64,000 nucleotides of DNA. Origin: Fasciola hepatica. Lineage: Eukaryota > Platyhelminthes > Trematoda > Plagiorchiida > Fasciolidae. The position numbers were made by a program, and so were the translations under genes. The notes below the pieces were generated by a model that saw only the letters and a list, made by a program, of their open reading frames with translations, had not been told where the DNA came from and searched no databases. This document shows positions 1 to 13,120 of the stretch, one piece after another. The stretch is from NCBI GenBank assembly GCA_948099385.1, contig CANUEZ040000196.1, positions 4,447,001 through 4,511,000 on the forward strand, read 5' to 3'. The number at the start of each line of letters is the position of its first letter. Position 1 is the stretch's first letter.

Positions 1-1108
1 TCTGTAGGGGCCTAAGTACAACCAACGCATTCCCAAATGAACAACCTACACAGCTTCCCTACTATGCATGCAATTGATTAGTAGTACGAGATTAGATCAG
101 ATTAGATTAGATTAGATTTGTATAATATGATTGATCATGCAGCTTGAACGCTCAACTGAGCATTGAAATCCATGGAAGCACTGTACAGCTGTTTCATCCT
201 CTAAGGGACTCGACTCATCAGCAGTGCACATCGACCGAGCAACCACGGGCACTCCAACAACCGGTGAACCATTGTGAATCGAACAACTTAACAACACAAG
301 GCTATCCGGGATGGCTATCAACGCTTTGTTCAACATCTACACTACATCATATATAGCACCCTTCCCAAACTGGCTTCAAATTTGAATGGTAACAACAAGC
401 TTCGCGCACACCGATCGACTCCTATGATGGATGACTTCTCTGTAGGGGCCTAAGTACAACCAACGCATTCCCAAATGAACAACCTACACAGCTTCCTTAC
501 TATGCATGCAATTGATTAGTAGTACGAGATTAGATTAGATTAGATTAGATTTGTATAATATGATTGATCATGCAGCTTGAACGCTCAACTGAGCATTGAA
601 ATCCATGGAAGCACTGTACAGCTGTTTCATCCTCTAAGGGACTCGACTCATCAGCAGTGCACATCGACCGAGCCCCCACGGGCACTCCAACAACCGGTGA
701 ACCATTGTGAATCGAACAACTTAACAACACAAGGCTATCCGGGATGGCTCTCAACGCTTTGTTCAACATCTACACTACATCATATAGCACCCTTCCCAAA
801 CTCGCTTCAAATTTGAATGGTAACAACCAGCTTTGCGCACACCGATCGACTCCTATGATGGATGACTTCTCTGTAGGGGCCTAAGTACAACCAACGCATT
901 CCCAAATGAACAACCTACACAGCTTCCTTACTATGCATGCAATTGATTAGTAGTACGAGATTAGATCAGATTAGATTAGATTAGATTTGTATAATATGAT
1001 TGATCATGCAGCTTGAACGCTCAACTGAGCATTGAAATCCATGGAAGCACTGTACAGCTGTTTCATCCTCTAAGGGACTCGACTCATCAGCAGTGCACAT
1101 CGACCGAG
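1..1108 (+). repeat. Duplicated block, copy 1 (3,910-bp displacement)
   Basis: This block recurs almost base for base at 3911-5018. Shared rare variants include CTTCCCTACTATG (54 and 3964), AACAACAAGCTTCGCGC (about 390 and 4300), GCCCCCACGGG in the second monomer and CTTTGCGCAC at about 832 and 4742. The copies differ near the start (CCTAAGTAC versus CCTATATAC) and part company at about 1109 (GCCCCCACGG versus GCAACCACGG). Displacement is nine monomers. The unit between the copies does not repeat as a clean 9-mer, so this is a displaced segmental duplication or a remnant higher-order repeat. Confidence 0.75.
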
Positions 1109-1416
1109 CCCCCACGGGCACTCCAACAACCGGTGAACCATTGTGAATCGAACAACTTAACAACACAAGCCTATCCGGGATGGCTATCAACGCTTTGTTC
1201 AACATCTACACTACATCATATAGCACCCTTCCCAAACTCGCTTCAAATTTGAATGGTAACAACAAGCTTCGCGCACACCGATCGACTCCTATGATGGATG
1301 ACTTCTCTGTAGGGGCCTAAGTACAACCAACGCATTCCCAAATGAACAACCTACACAGCTTCCTTACTATGCATGCAATTGATTAGTAGTACGAGATTAG
1401 ATCAGATTAGATTAGA

Positions 1417-2282
1417 TTAGATTTGTATAATATGATTGATCATGCAGCTTGAACGCTCAACTGAGCATTGAAATCCATGGAAGCACTGTACAGCTGTTTC
1501 ATCCTCTAAGGGACTCGACTCATCAGCAGTGCACATCGACCGAGCAACCACGGGCACTCCAACAACCGGTGAACCATTGTGAATCGAACAACTTAACAAC
1601 ACAAGGCTATCCGGGATGGCTATCAACGCTTTGTTCAACATATACACTACATCATATATAGCAACCTTCAAAAACTGCCTTCAAATTCGAATGGTAAGAA
1701 CCAGCTTCGCGCACACCGATCGACTCCTATGATGGATGAATTCTCTGTAGGGGCCTAAGTACAACCAACGCATTCCCAAATGAACAACCTACACAGCTTC
1801 CTTACTATGCATGCAATTTATTAGTAGTACGAGATTAGATTAGATTAGATTAGATTTGTATAATATGATTGATCATGCAGCTTGAACGCTCAACTGAGCA
1901 TTGAAATCCATGGAAGCACTGTACAGCTGTTTCATCCTCTAAGGGACTCGACTCATCAGCAGTGCACATCGACCGAGCAACCACGGGCACTCCAACAACC
2001 GGTGAACCATTGTGAATCGAACAACTTAACAACACAAGGCTATCCGGGATGGCTATCAACGCTTTGTTCAACATATACACTACATCATATATAGCAACCT
2101 TCAAAAACTGCCTTCAAATTCGAATGGTAAGAACCAGCTTCGCGCACACCGATCGACTCCTATGATGGATGAATTCTCTGTAGGGGCCTAAGTACAACCA
2201 ACGCATTCCCAAATTAACAACCTACACAGCTTCCTTACTATGCATGCAATTTATTAGTAGTACGAGATTAGATTAGATTAGA
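1417..2282 (+). repeat. Adjacent near-identical monomer pair with a private variant patch
   Basis: Two neighbouring monomers share a run of variants found almost nowhere else in A: CATATACACTAC, GCAACCTTCAAAAACTGCC, CAAATTCGAATGG and GGATGAATTCTCTG, while the rest of each monomer is standard. The monomer at 2717 has nearly the same patch but with ATATATACTAC, CTGCATTC and AATGGTAACAACC. The patch covers roughly 140 bp of the 433-bp unit, so it appears to have spread as a local exchange tract over three of four consecutive monomers (2283 lacks it). Confidence 0.7.
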
Positions 2283-3910
2283 TTAGATTTGTATAATATG
2301 ATTGATCATGCAGCTTGAACGCTCAACTGAGCATTGAAATCCATGGAAGCACTGTACAGCTGTTTCATCCTCTAAGGGACTCGACTCATCAGCAGTGCAC
2401 ATCGACCGAGCAACCACGGGCACTCCAACAACCGGTGAACCATTGTGAATCGAACAACTTACCAACACAAAGCTATCCGGGATTGGCTCTCAACGCTTTG
2501 TTCAACATCTACACTACATCATATATAGCACCCTTCCCAAACTCGCTTCAAATTTGAATGGTAACAACAAGCTTCGCGCACACCGATCGACTCCTATGAT
2601 GGATGACTTCTCTGTAGGGGCATAAGTACAACCAACGCATTCCCAAATGAACAACCTACACAGCTTCCTTACTATGCATGCAATTGATTAGTAGTACGAG
2701 ATTAGATCAGATTAGATTAGATTTGTATAATATGATTGATCATGCAGCTTGAACGCTCAACTGAGCATTGAAATCCATGGAAGCACTGTACAGCTGTTTC
2801 ATCCTCTAAGGGACTCGACTCATCAGCAGTGCACATCGACCGAGCCCCAACGGGGACTCCAACAAACGGTGAACCATTGTGAATCGAACAACTTAACAAC
2901 ACAAGGCTATCCGGGATGGCTATCAACGCTTTGTTCAACATATATACTACATCATATATAGCAACCTTCAAAAACTGCATTCAAATTCGAATGGTAACAA
3001 CCAGCTTCGCGCACACCGATCGACTCCTATGATGGATGAATTCTCTGTAGGGGCCTAAGTACAACCAACGCATTCCCAAATTAACAACCTACACAGCTTC
3101 CTTACTATGCATGCAATTGATTAGTAGTACGAGATTAGATTAGATTAGATTAGATTTGTATATTATGAATGATCATGCAGCTTGAACGCTCAACTGAGCA
3201 TTGAAATCCATGGAAGCACTGTACAGCTGTTTCATCCTTGTACGGGCTCGACTCATCAGCAGTGCACATCGACCGAGCAACCACGGGCACTCCAACAACC
3301 GGTGAACCATTGTGAATCGAACAACTTACCAACACAAAGCTATCCGGGATTGGCTCTCAACGCTTTGTTCAACATCTACACTACATCATATATAGCACCC
3401 TTCCCAAACTGGCTTCAAATTTGAATGGTAACAACAAGCTTCGCGCACACCGATCGACTCCTATGATGGATGACTTCTCTGTAGGGGCCTAAGTACAACC
3501 AACGCATTCCCAAATGAACAACCTACACAGCTTCCTTACTATGCATGCAATTGATTAGTAGTACGAGATTAGATTAGATTCGAATAGATTTGTATAATAT
3601 GATTGATCATGCAGCTTGAACGCTCAACTGAGCATTGAAATCCATGGAAGCACTGTACAGCTGTTTCATCCTTGTACGGGCTCGACTCATCAGCAGTGCA
3701 CATCGACCGAGCCCCCACGGGCACTCCAACAACCGGTGAACCATTGTGAATCGAACAACTTAACAACACAAGGCTATCCGGGATGGCTATCAACGCTTTG
3801 TTCAACATCTACACTACATCATATATAGCACCCTTCCCAAACTGGCTTCAAATTTCAATGGTAACAACCAGCTTTGCGCACACCGATCGACTCCTATGAT
3901 GGATGACTTC

Positions 3911-5018
3911 TCTGTAGGGGCCTATATACAACCAACGCATTCCCAAATGAACAACCTACACAGCTTCCCTACTATGCATGCAATTGATTAGTAGTACGAG
4001 ATTAGATCAGATTAGATTAGATTAGATTTGTATAATATGATTGATCATGCAGCTTGAACGCTCAACTGAGCATTGAAATCCATGGAAGCACTGTACAGCT
4101 GTTTCATCCTCTAAGGGACTCGACTCATCAGCAGTGCACATCGACCGAGCAACCACGGGCACTCCAACAACCGGTGAACCATTGTGAATCGAACAACTTA
4201 ACAACACAAGGCTATCCGGGATGGCTATCAACGCTTTGTTCAACATCTACACTACATCATATATAGCACCCTTCCCAAACTGGCTTCAAATTTGAATGGT
4301 AACAACAAGCTTCGCGCACACCGATCGACTCCTATGATGGATGACTTCTCTGTAGGGGCCTAAGTACAACCAACGCATTCCCAAATGAACAACCTACACA
4401 GCTTCCTTACTATGCATGCAATTGATTAGTAGTACGAGATTAGATTAGATTAGATTAGATTTGTATAATATGATTGATCATGCAGCTTGAACGCTCAACT
4501 GAGCATTGAAATCCATGGAAGCACTGTACAGCTGTTTCATCCTCTAAGGGACTCGACTCATCAGCAGTGCACATCGACCGAGCCCCCACGGGCACTCCAA
4601 CAACCGGTGAACCATTGTGAATCGAACAACTTAACAACACAAGGCTATCCGGGATGGCTCTCAACGCTTTGTTCAACATCTACACTACATCATATAGCAC
4701 CCTTCCCAAACTCGCTTCAAATTTGAATGGTAACAACCAGCTTTGCGCACACCGATCGACTCCTATGATGGATGACTTCTCTGTAGGGGCCTAAGTACAA
4801 CCAACGCATTCCCAAATGAACAACCTACACAGCTTCCTTACTATGCATGCAATTGATTAGTAGTACGAGATTAGATCAGATTAGATTAGATTAGATTTGT
4901 ATAATATGATTGATCATGCAGCTTGAACGCTCAACTGAGCATTGAAATCCATGGAAGCACTGTACAGCTGTTTCATCCTCTAAGGGACTCGACTCATCAG
5001 CAGTGCACATCGACCGAG
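3911..5018 (+). repeat. Duplicated block, copy 2 (3,910-bp displacement)
   Basis: Second copy of the block at the left edge of the window. Monomer anchors 4022, 4455 and 4891 lie exactly 3,910 bp after 112, 545 and 981. The next monomers (5322 versus 1417) are out of register by 5 bp and carry different variants, which defines the right limit. Confidence 0.75.
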
Positions 5019-7917
5019 CAACCACGGGCACTCCAACAACCGGTGAACCATTGTGAATCGAACAACTTAACAACACAAGGCTATCCGGGATGGCTATCAA
5101 CGCTTTGTTCAACATCTACACTACATCATATAGCACCCTTCTCAAACTCGCTTCAAATTTGAATGGTAACAACAAGCTTCGCGCACACCGATCGACTCCT
5201 ATGATGGATGACTTCTCTGTAGGGGCCTAAGTACAACCAACGCATTCCCAAATGAACAACCTACACAGCTTCCTTACTATGCATGCAATTGATTAGTAGT
5301 ACGAGATTAGATTAGATTAGATTAGATTTGTATAATATGATCGATCATGCAGCTTGAACGCTCAACTGAGCATTGAAATCCATGGAAGCACTGTACAGCT
5401 GTTTCATCCTCTAAGGGACTCGACTCATCAGCAGTGCACATCGACCGAGCCCCCACGGGCACTCCAACAACCGGTGAACCATTGTGAATCGAACAACTTA
5501 ACAACACAAGCCTATCCGGGATGGCTCTCAACGCTTTGTTCAACATCTACACTACATGATATAGCACCCTTCCCAAACTGGCTTCAAATTTGAATGGTAA
5601 CAACCAGCTTTGCGCACACCGATCGACTCCTATGATGGATGACTTCTCTGTAGGGGCCTAAGTACAACCAACGCATTCCCAAATGAACAACCTACACAGC
5701 TTCCTTACTATGCATGCAATTGATTAGTTGTACGAGATTAGATTAGATTAGATAAGATTAGATTTGTATAACATGACTGATCATGCAGCTTGAACGCTCA
5801 ACTGAGCATTGAAATCCATGGAAGCACTGTACAGCTGTTTCATCCTCTAAGGGACTCGACTCATCAGCAGTGCACATCGACCGAGCCCCCACGGGCACTC
5901 CAACAACCGGTGAACCATTGTGAATCGAACAACTTAACAACACAAGGCTATCCGGGATGGCTATCAACGCTTTGTTCAACATCTACACTACATCATATAT
6001 AGCACCCTTCCCAAACTGGCTTCAAATTTGAATGGTAAGAACCAGCTTCGCGCACACCGATCGACTCCTATGATGGATGACTTCTCTGTAGGGGCCTAAG
6101 TACAACCAAAGCATTCACAAATGAATAAACTACACAGCTTCCTTACTATGCATGCATATGATTAGTAGTACGAGATTAGATTAGATTAGATTAGATTTGT
6201 ATAGTATGATTGATCATGCAGCTTGAACGCTCAACTGAGCATTGAAATCCATGGAAGCACTGTACAGCTGTTTCATCCTTGTACGGGCTCGACTCATCAG
6301 CAGTGCACATCGACCGAGCAACCACGGGCACTCCAACAACCGGTGAACCATTGTGAATCGAACAACTTAACAACACAAGGCTATCCGGGATGGCTCTCAA
6401 CGCTTTGTTCAACATCTACACTACATGATATAGCACCCTTCCCAAACTCGCTTCAAATTTGAATGGTAAGAACCAGCTTCGCGCACACCGATCGACTCCT
6501 ATGATGGATGACTTCTCTGTAGGGGCCTAAGTACAACCAACGCATTCCCAAATGAACAACCTACACAGCTCCCTTACTATGCATGCAATTGATCAGTAGT
6601 ACGAGATTAGATTAGATTCGAATAGATTTGTATAATATGATTGATCATGCAGCTTGAACGCTCAACTGAGCATTGAAATCCATGGAAGCACTGTACAGCT
6701 GTTTCATCCTCTAAGGGACTCGACTCATCAGCAGTGCACATCGACCGAGCCCACACGGGCACTCCAACAACCGGTGAACCATTGTGAATCGAACAACTTA
6801 ACAACACAAGGCTATCCGGGATGGCTCTCAACGCTTTGTTCAACATCTACACTACATCATATAGCACCCTTCCCAAACTGGCTTCAAATTTGAATGGTAA
6901 CAACCAGCTTCGCGCACACCGATCGACTCCTATGATGGATGACTTCTCTGTAGGGGCATAAGTACAACCAACGCATTCCCAAATGAACAACCTACACAGC
7001 TTCCTTACTATGCATGCAATTGATTAGTAGTACGAGATTAGATTAGATTAGATTAGATTTGTATAATATGATTGATCATGCAGCTTGAACGCTCAACTGA
7101 GCATTGAAATCCATGGAAGCACTGTACAGCTGTTTCATCCTTGTACGGGCTCGACTCATCAGCAGTGCACATCGACCGAGCAACCACGGGCACTCCAACA
7201 ACCGGTGAACCATTGTGAATCGAACAACTTAACAACACAAGGCTATCCGGGATGGCTATCAACGCTTTGTTCAACATCTACACTACATCATATATAGCAC
7301 CCTTCCCAAACTGGCTTCAAATTTGAATGGTAACAACAAGCTTCGCGCACACCGATCGACTCCTATGATGGATGACTTCTCTGTAGGGGCATAAGTACAA
7401 CCAACGCATTCCCAAATGAACAACCTACACAGCTTCCTTACTATGCATGCAATTGATTAGTAGTACGAGATTAGATTAGATTAGATTAGATTTGTATAAT
7501 ATGATTGATCATGCAGCTTGAACGCTCAACTGAGCATTGAAATCCATGGAAGCACTGTACAGCTGTTTCATCCTCTAAGGGACCCGACTCATCAGCAGTG
7601 CACATCGACCGAGCCCCCACGGGCACTCCAACAACCGGTGAACCATTGTGAATCGAACAACTTAACAACACAAGGCTATCCGGGATGGCTCTCAACGCTT
7701 TGTTCAACATCTACACTACATGATATAGCACCCTTCCCAAACTGGCTTCAAATTTGAATGGTAACAACCAGCTTTGCGCACACCGATCGACTCCTATGAT
7801 GGATGACTTCTCTGTAGGGGCCTAAGTACAACCAACGCATTCCCAAATGAACAACCTACACAGCTTCCATTACTATGCATGCAATTGATTAGTAGTACGA
7901 GATTAGATTAGATCAGA

Positions 7918-9652
7918 TTAGATTTGTATAATATGATTGATCATGCAGCTTGAACGCTCAACTGAGCATTGAAATCCATGGAAGCACTGTACAGCTGTTT
8001 CATCCTCTAAGGGACTCGACTCATCAGCAGTGCACATCGACCGAGCAACCACGGGCACTCCAACAACTGGTGAACCATTGTGAATCGAACAACTTAACAA
8101 CACAAGGCTATCCGGGATGGCTATCAACGCTTTGTTCAACATCTACACTACATCATATAGCACCGTTCCCAAACTGGCTTCAAATTTGAATGGTAACAAC
8201 CAGCTTCGCGCACACCGATCGACTCCTATGATGGATGACTTCTCTGTAGGGGCCTATATACAACCAACGCATTCCCAAATGAAAAACCTACACAGCTTCC
8301 TTACTATGCATGCAATTTTTTAGTAGTACGAGATTAGATTAGATTAGATTAGATTAGATTTGTATAATATGATTGATCATGCAGCTTGAACGCTCAACTG
8401 AGCATTGAAATCCATGGAAGCACTGTACAGCTGTTTCATCCTCTAAGGGACTCGACTCATCAGCAGTGCACATCGACCGAGCAATCACGGGCACTCCAAC
8501 AACCGGTGAACCATTGTGAATCGAACAACTTAACAACACAAGGCTATCCGGGATGGCTATCAACGCTTTGTTCAACATCTACACTACATCATATATAGCA
8601 CCCTTCCCAAACTGGCTTCAAATTTGAATGGTAACAACCAGCTTCGCGCACACCGATCGACTCCTATGATGGATGACTTCTCTGTAGGGGCCTAAGTACA
8701 ACCAACGCATTCCCAAATGAACAACCTACACAGCTTCCTTACTATGCATGCAATTGATTAGTAGTACGAGATTAGATCAGATTAGATTAGATTTGTATAA
8801 TATGATTGATCATGCAGCTTGAACGCTCAACTGAGCATTGAAATCCATGGAAGCACTGTACAGCTGTTTCATCCTCTAAGGGACTCGACTCATCAGCAGT
8901 GCACATCGACCGAGCAATCACGGGCACTCCAACAACCGGTGAACCATTGTCAATCGAACAACTTAACAACACAAGGCTATCCGGGATGGCTATCAACGCT
9001 TTGTTCAACATCTACACTACATCATATATAGCACCCTTCCCAAACTGGCTTCAAATTTGAATGGTAAGAACCAGCTTCGCGCACACCGATCGACTCCTAT
9101 GATGGATGACTTCTCTGTAGGGGCATAAGTACAACCAACGCATTCCCAAATGAAAAACTTACTCAGCTTCCTTACTATGCATGCAATTGATTAGTAGTAC
9201 GAGATTAGATCAGATTAGATTGGATTTGTATAATATGATTGATCATGCAGCTTGAACGCTCGACTGAGCATTGAAATCCATGGAAGCACTGTACAGCTGT
9301 TTCATCCTTGTACGGGCTCGACTCATCAGCAGTGCACATCGACCGAGCAACCACGGGCACTCCAACAACCGGTGAACCATTGTGAATCGAACAACTTAAC
9401 AACACAAGGCTATCCGGGATGGCTATCAACGCATTGTTCAACATCTACACTACATCATATATAGCACCCTTCCCAAACTGGCTTCAAATTTGAATGGTAA
9501 GAACCAGCTTCGCGCAAACCGATCGACTCCTATGATGGATGACTTCTCTGTAGGGGCCTAAGTACAACCAACGCATTCCCAAATGAACAACCTACACAGC
9601 TTCCTTACTATGCATGCAATTGATTAGTAGTACGAGATTAGATTAGATCAGA
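7918..9652 (+). repeat. Array A tetramer higher-order repeat, copy 1
   Basis: Four monomers (7918, 8354, 8787, 9220) match the next four (9653, 10084, 10517, 10950) position by position. Diagnostic variants are GCAATCACGGGC in monomers 2 and 3, ATTGTCAATCG in monomer 3, and GCTCGACTGAGC with GATTGGATTTG and CTTGTACGGGC in monomer 4. Length is 1,735 bp against 1,730 bp in copy 2. Confidence 0.82.
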
Positions 9653-11382
9653 TTAGATTTGTATAATATGATTGATCATGCAGCTTGAACGCTCAACTGA
9701 GCATTGAAATCCATGGAAGCACTGTACAGCTGTTTCATCCTCTAAGGGACTCGACTCATCAGCAGTGCACATCGACCGAGCAACCACGGGCACTCCAACA
9801 ACCGGTGAACCATTGTGAATCGAACAACTTAACAACACAAGGCTATCCGGGATGGCTATCAACGCTTTGTTCAACATCTACACTACATCATATAGCACCG
9901 TTCCCAAACTGGCTTCAAATTTGAATGGTAACAACCAGCTTCGCGCACACCGATCGACTCCTATGATGGATGACTTCTCTGTAGGGGCCTAAGTACAACC
10001 AACGCATTCCCAAATGAAAAACCTACACAGCTTCTTTACTATGCATGCAATTTTTTAGTAGTACGAGATTAGATTAGATTAGATTAGATTTGTATAATAT
10101 GATTGATCATGCAGCTTGAACGCTCAACTGAGCATTGAAATCCATGGAAGCACTGTACAGCTGTTTCATCCTCTAAGGGACTCGACTCATCAGCAGTGCA
10201 CATCGACCGAGCAATCACGGGCACTCCAACAACCGGTGAACCATTGTGAATCGAACAACTTAACAACACAAGGCTATCCGGGATGGCTATCAACGCTTTG
10301 TTCAACATCTACACTACATCATATATAGCACCCTTCCCAAACTGGCTTCAAATTTGAATGGTAACAACCAGCTTCGCGCACACCGATCGACTCCTATGAT
10401 GGATGACTTCTCTGTAGGGGCCTAAGTACAACCAACGCATTCCCAAATGAACAACCTACACAGCTTCCTTACTATGCATGCAATTGATTAGTAGTACGAG
10501 ATTAGATCAGATTAGATTAGATTTGTATAATATGATTGATCATGCAGCTTGAACGCTCAACTGAGCATTGAAATCCATGGAAGAACTGTACAGCTGTTTC
10601 ATCCTCTAAGGGACTCGACTCATCAGCAGTGCACATCGACCGAGCAATCACGGGCACTCCAACAACCGGTGAACCATTGTCAATCGAACAACTTAACAAC
10701 ACAAGGCTATCCGGGATGGCTATCAACGCTTTGTTCAACATCTACACTACATCATATATAGCACCCTTCCCAAACTGGCTTCAAATTTGAATGGTAAGAA
10801 CCAGCTTCGCGCACACCGATCGACTCCTATGATGGATGACTTCTCTGTAGGGGCCTAAGTACAACCAACGCATTCCCAAATGAAAAACTTACTCAGCTTC
10901 CTTACTATGCATGCAATTGATTAGTAGTACGAGATTAGATCAGATTAGATTGGATTTGTATAATATGATTGATCATGCAGCTTGAACGCTCGACTGAGCA
11001 TTGAAATCCATGGAAGCACTGTACAGCTGTTTCATCCTTGTACGGGCTCGACTCATCAGCAGTGCACATCGACCGAGCAACCACGGGCACTCCAACAACC
11101 GGTGAACCATTGTGAATCGAACAACTTAACAACACAAGGCTATCCGGGATGGCTATCAACGCTTTGTTCAACATCTACACTACATCATATATAGCACCCT
11201 TCCCAAACTGGCTTCAAATTTGAATGGTAAGAACCAGCTTCGCGCACACCGATCGACTCCTATGATGGATGACTTCTCTGTAGGGGCCTAAGTTCAACCA
11301 ACGCATTCCCAAATGAACAACCTACACAGCTTCCTTACTATGCATGCAATTGATTAGTAGTACGAGATTAGATTAGATAAGA
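9653..11382 (+). repeat. Array A tetramer higher-order repeat, copy 2
   Basis: Second copy of the tetramer, 1,730 bp. It keeps the same ordered variant set as copy 1 and adds GGAAGAACTGTAC in its third monomer (about 10580), a change shared with the following trimer copy but absent from copy 1. That gives an order of events: tetramer duplication first, then the trimer duplication. Confidence 0.82.
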
Positions 11383-13120
11383 TTAGATTTGTATAATATG
11401 ATTGATCATGCAGCTTGAACGCTCAACTGAGCATTGAAATCCATGGAAGCACTGTACAGCTGTTTCATCCTCTAAGGGACTCGACTCATCAGCAGTGCAC
11501 ATCGACCGAGCAACCACGGGCACTCCAACAACCGGTGAACCATTGTGAATCGAACAACTTAACAACACAAGGCTATCCGGGATGGCTATCAACGCTTTGT
11601 TCAACATCTACACTACATCATATATAGCACCCTTCCCAAACTGGCTTCAAATTTGAATGGTAACAACCAGCTTCGCGCACACCGATCGACTCCTATGATG
11701 GATGACTTCTCTGTAGGGGCCTAAGTACAACCAACGCATTCCCAAATGAACAACCTACACAGCTTCCTTACTATGCATGCAATTGATTAGTAGTACGAGA
11801 TTAGATCAGATTAGATTAGATTTGTATAATATGATTGATCATGCAGCTTGAACGCTCAACTGAGCATTGAAATCCATGGAAGAACTGTACAGCTGTTTCA
11901 TCCTCTAAGGGACTCGACTCATCAGCAGTGCACATCGACCGAGCAATCACGGGCACTCCAACAACCGGTGAACCATTGTCAATCGAACAACTTAACAACA
12001 CAAGGCTATCCGGGATGGCTATCAACGCTTTGTTCAACATCTACACTACATCATATATAGCACCCTTCCCAAACTGGCTTCAAATTTGAATGGTAAGAAC
12101 CAGCTTCGCGCACACCGATCGACTCCTATGATGGATGACTTCTCTGTAGGGGCCTAAGTACAACCAACGCATTCCCAAATGAAAAACTTACTCAGCTTCC
12201 TTACTATGCATGCAATTGATTAGTAGTACGAGATTAGATCAGATTAGATTGGATTTGTATAATATGATTGATCATGCAGCTTGAACGCTCGACTGAGCAT
12301 TGAAATCCATGGAAGCACTGTACAGCTGTTTCATCCTTGTACGGGCTCGACTCATCAGCAGTGCACATCGACCGAGCAACCACGGGCACTCCAACAACCG
12401 GTGAACCATTGTGAATCGAACAACTTAACAACACAAGGCTATCCGGGATGGCTATCAACGCTTTGTTCAACATCTACACTACATCATATATAGCACCCTT
12501 CCCAAACTGGCTTCAAATTTGAATGGTAAGAACCAGCTTCGCGCACACCGATCGACTCCTATGATGGATGACTTCTCTGTAGGGGCCTAAGTACAACCAA
12601 CGCATTCCCAAATGAACAACCTACACAGCTTCCTTACTATGCATGCAATTGATTAGTAGTACGAGATTAGATTAGATAAGATTAGATTTGTATAATATGA
12701 TTGATCATGCAGCTTGAACGCTCAACTGAGCATTGAAATCCATGGAAGCACTGTACAGCTGTTTCATCCTCTAAGGGACTCGACTCATCAGCAGTGCACA
12801 TCGACCGAGCAACCACGGGCACTCCAACAACCGGTGAACCATTGTGAATCGAACAACTTAACAACACAAGGCTATCCGGGATGGCTCTCAACGCTTTGTT
12901 CAACATCTACACAACATCATATATAGCACACTTCCCCAAACTGGCTTCAAATTTGAATGGTAAGAACCAGCTTCGCGCACACCGATCGACTCCTATGATG
13001 GATGACTTCTCTGTAGGGGCCTAAGTACAACCAACGCATTCCTAAATGAACAACCTACACAGCTTCCTTACTATGCATGCAATTGATTAGTAGTACGAGA
13101 TTAGATCAGATTAGATTAGA
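11383..13120 (+). repeat. Trimer-scale copy of the tetramer (one monomer missing), 1,299-bp register
   Basis: Anchors 11816, 12249 and 12682 lie exactly 1,299 bp after 10517, 10950 and 11383. The series carries the third and fourth tetramer monomers (GGAAGAACTGTAC with ATTGTCAATCG, then GCTCGACTGAGC) but not the second. The monomers at 11383 and 12682 share GATTAGATAAGATTAG. The arrangement is what unequal crossover between misaligned tetramers would leave. Confidence 0.78.
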
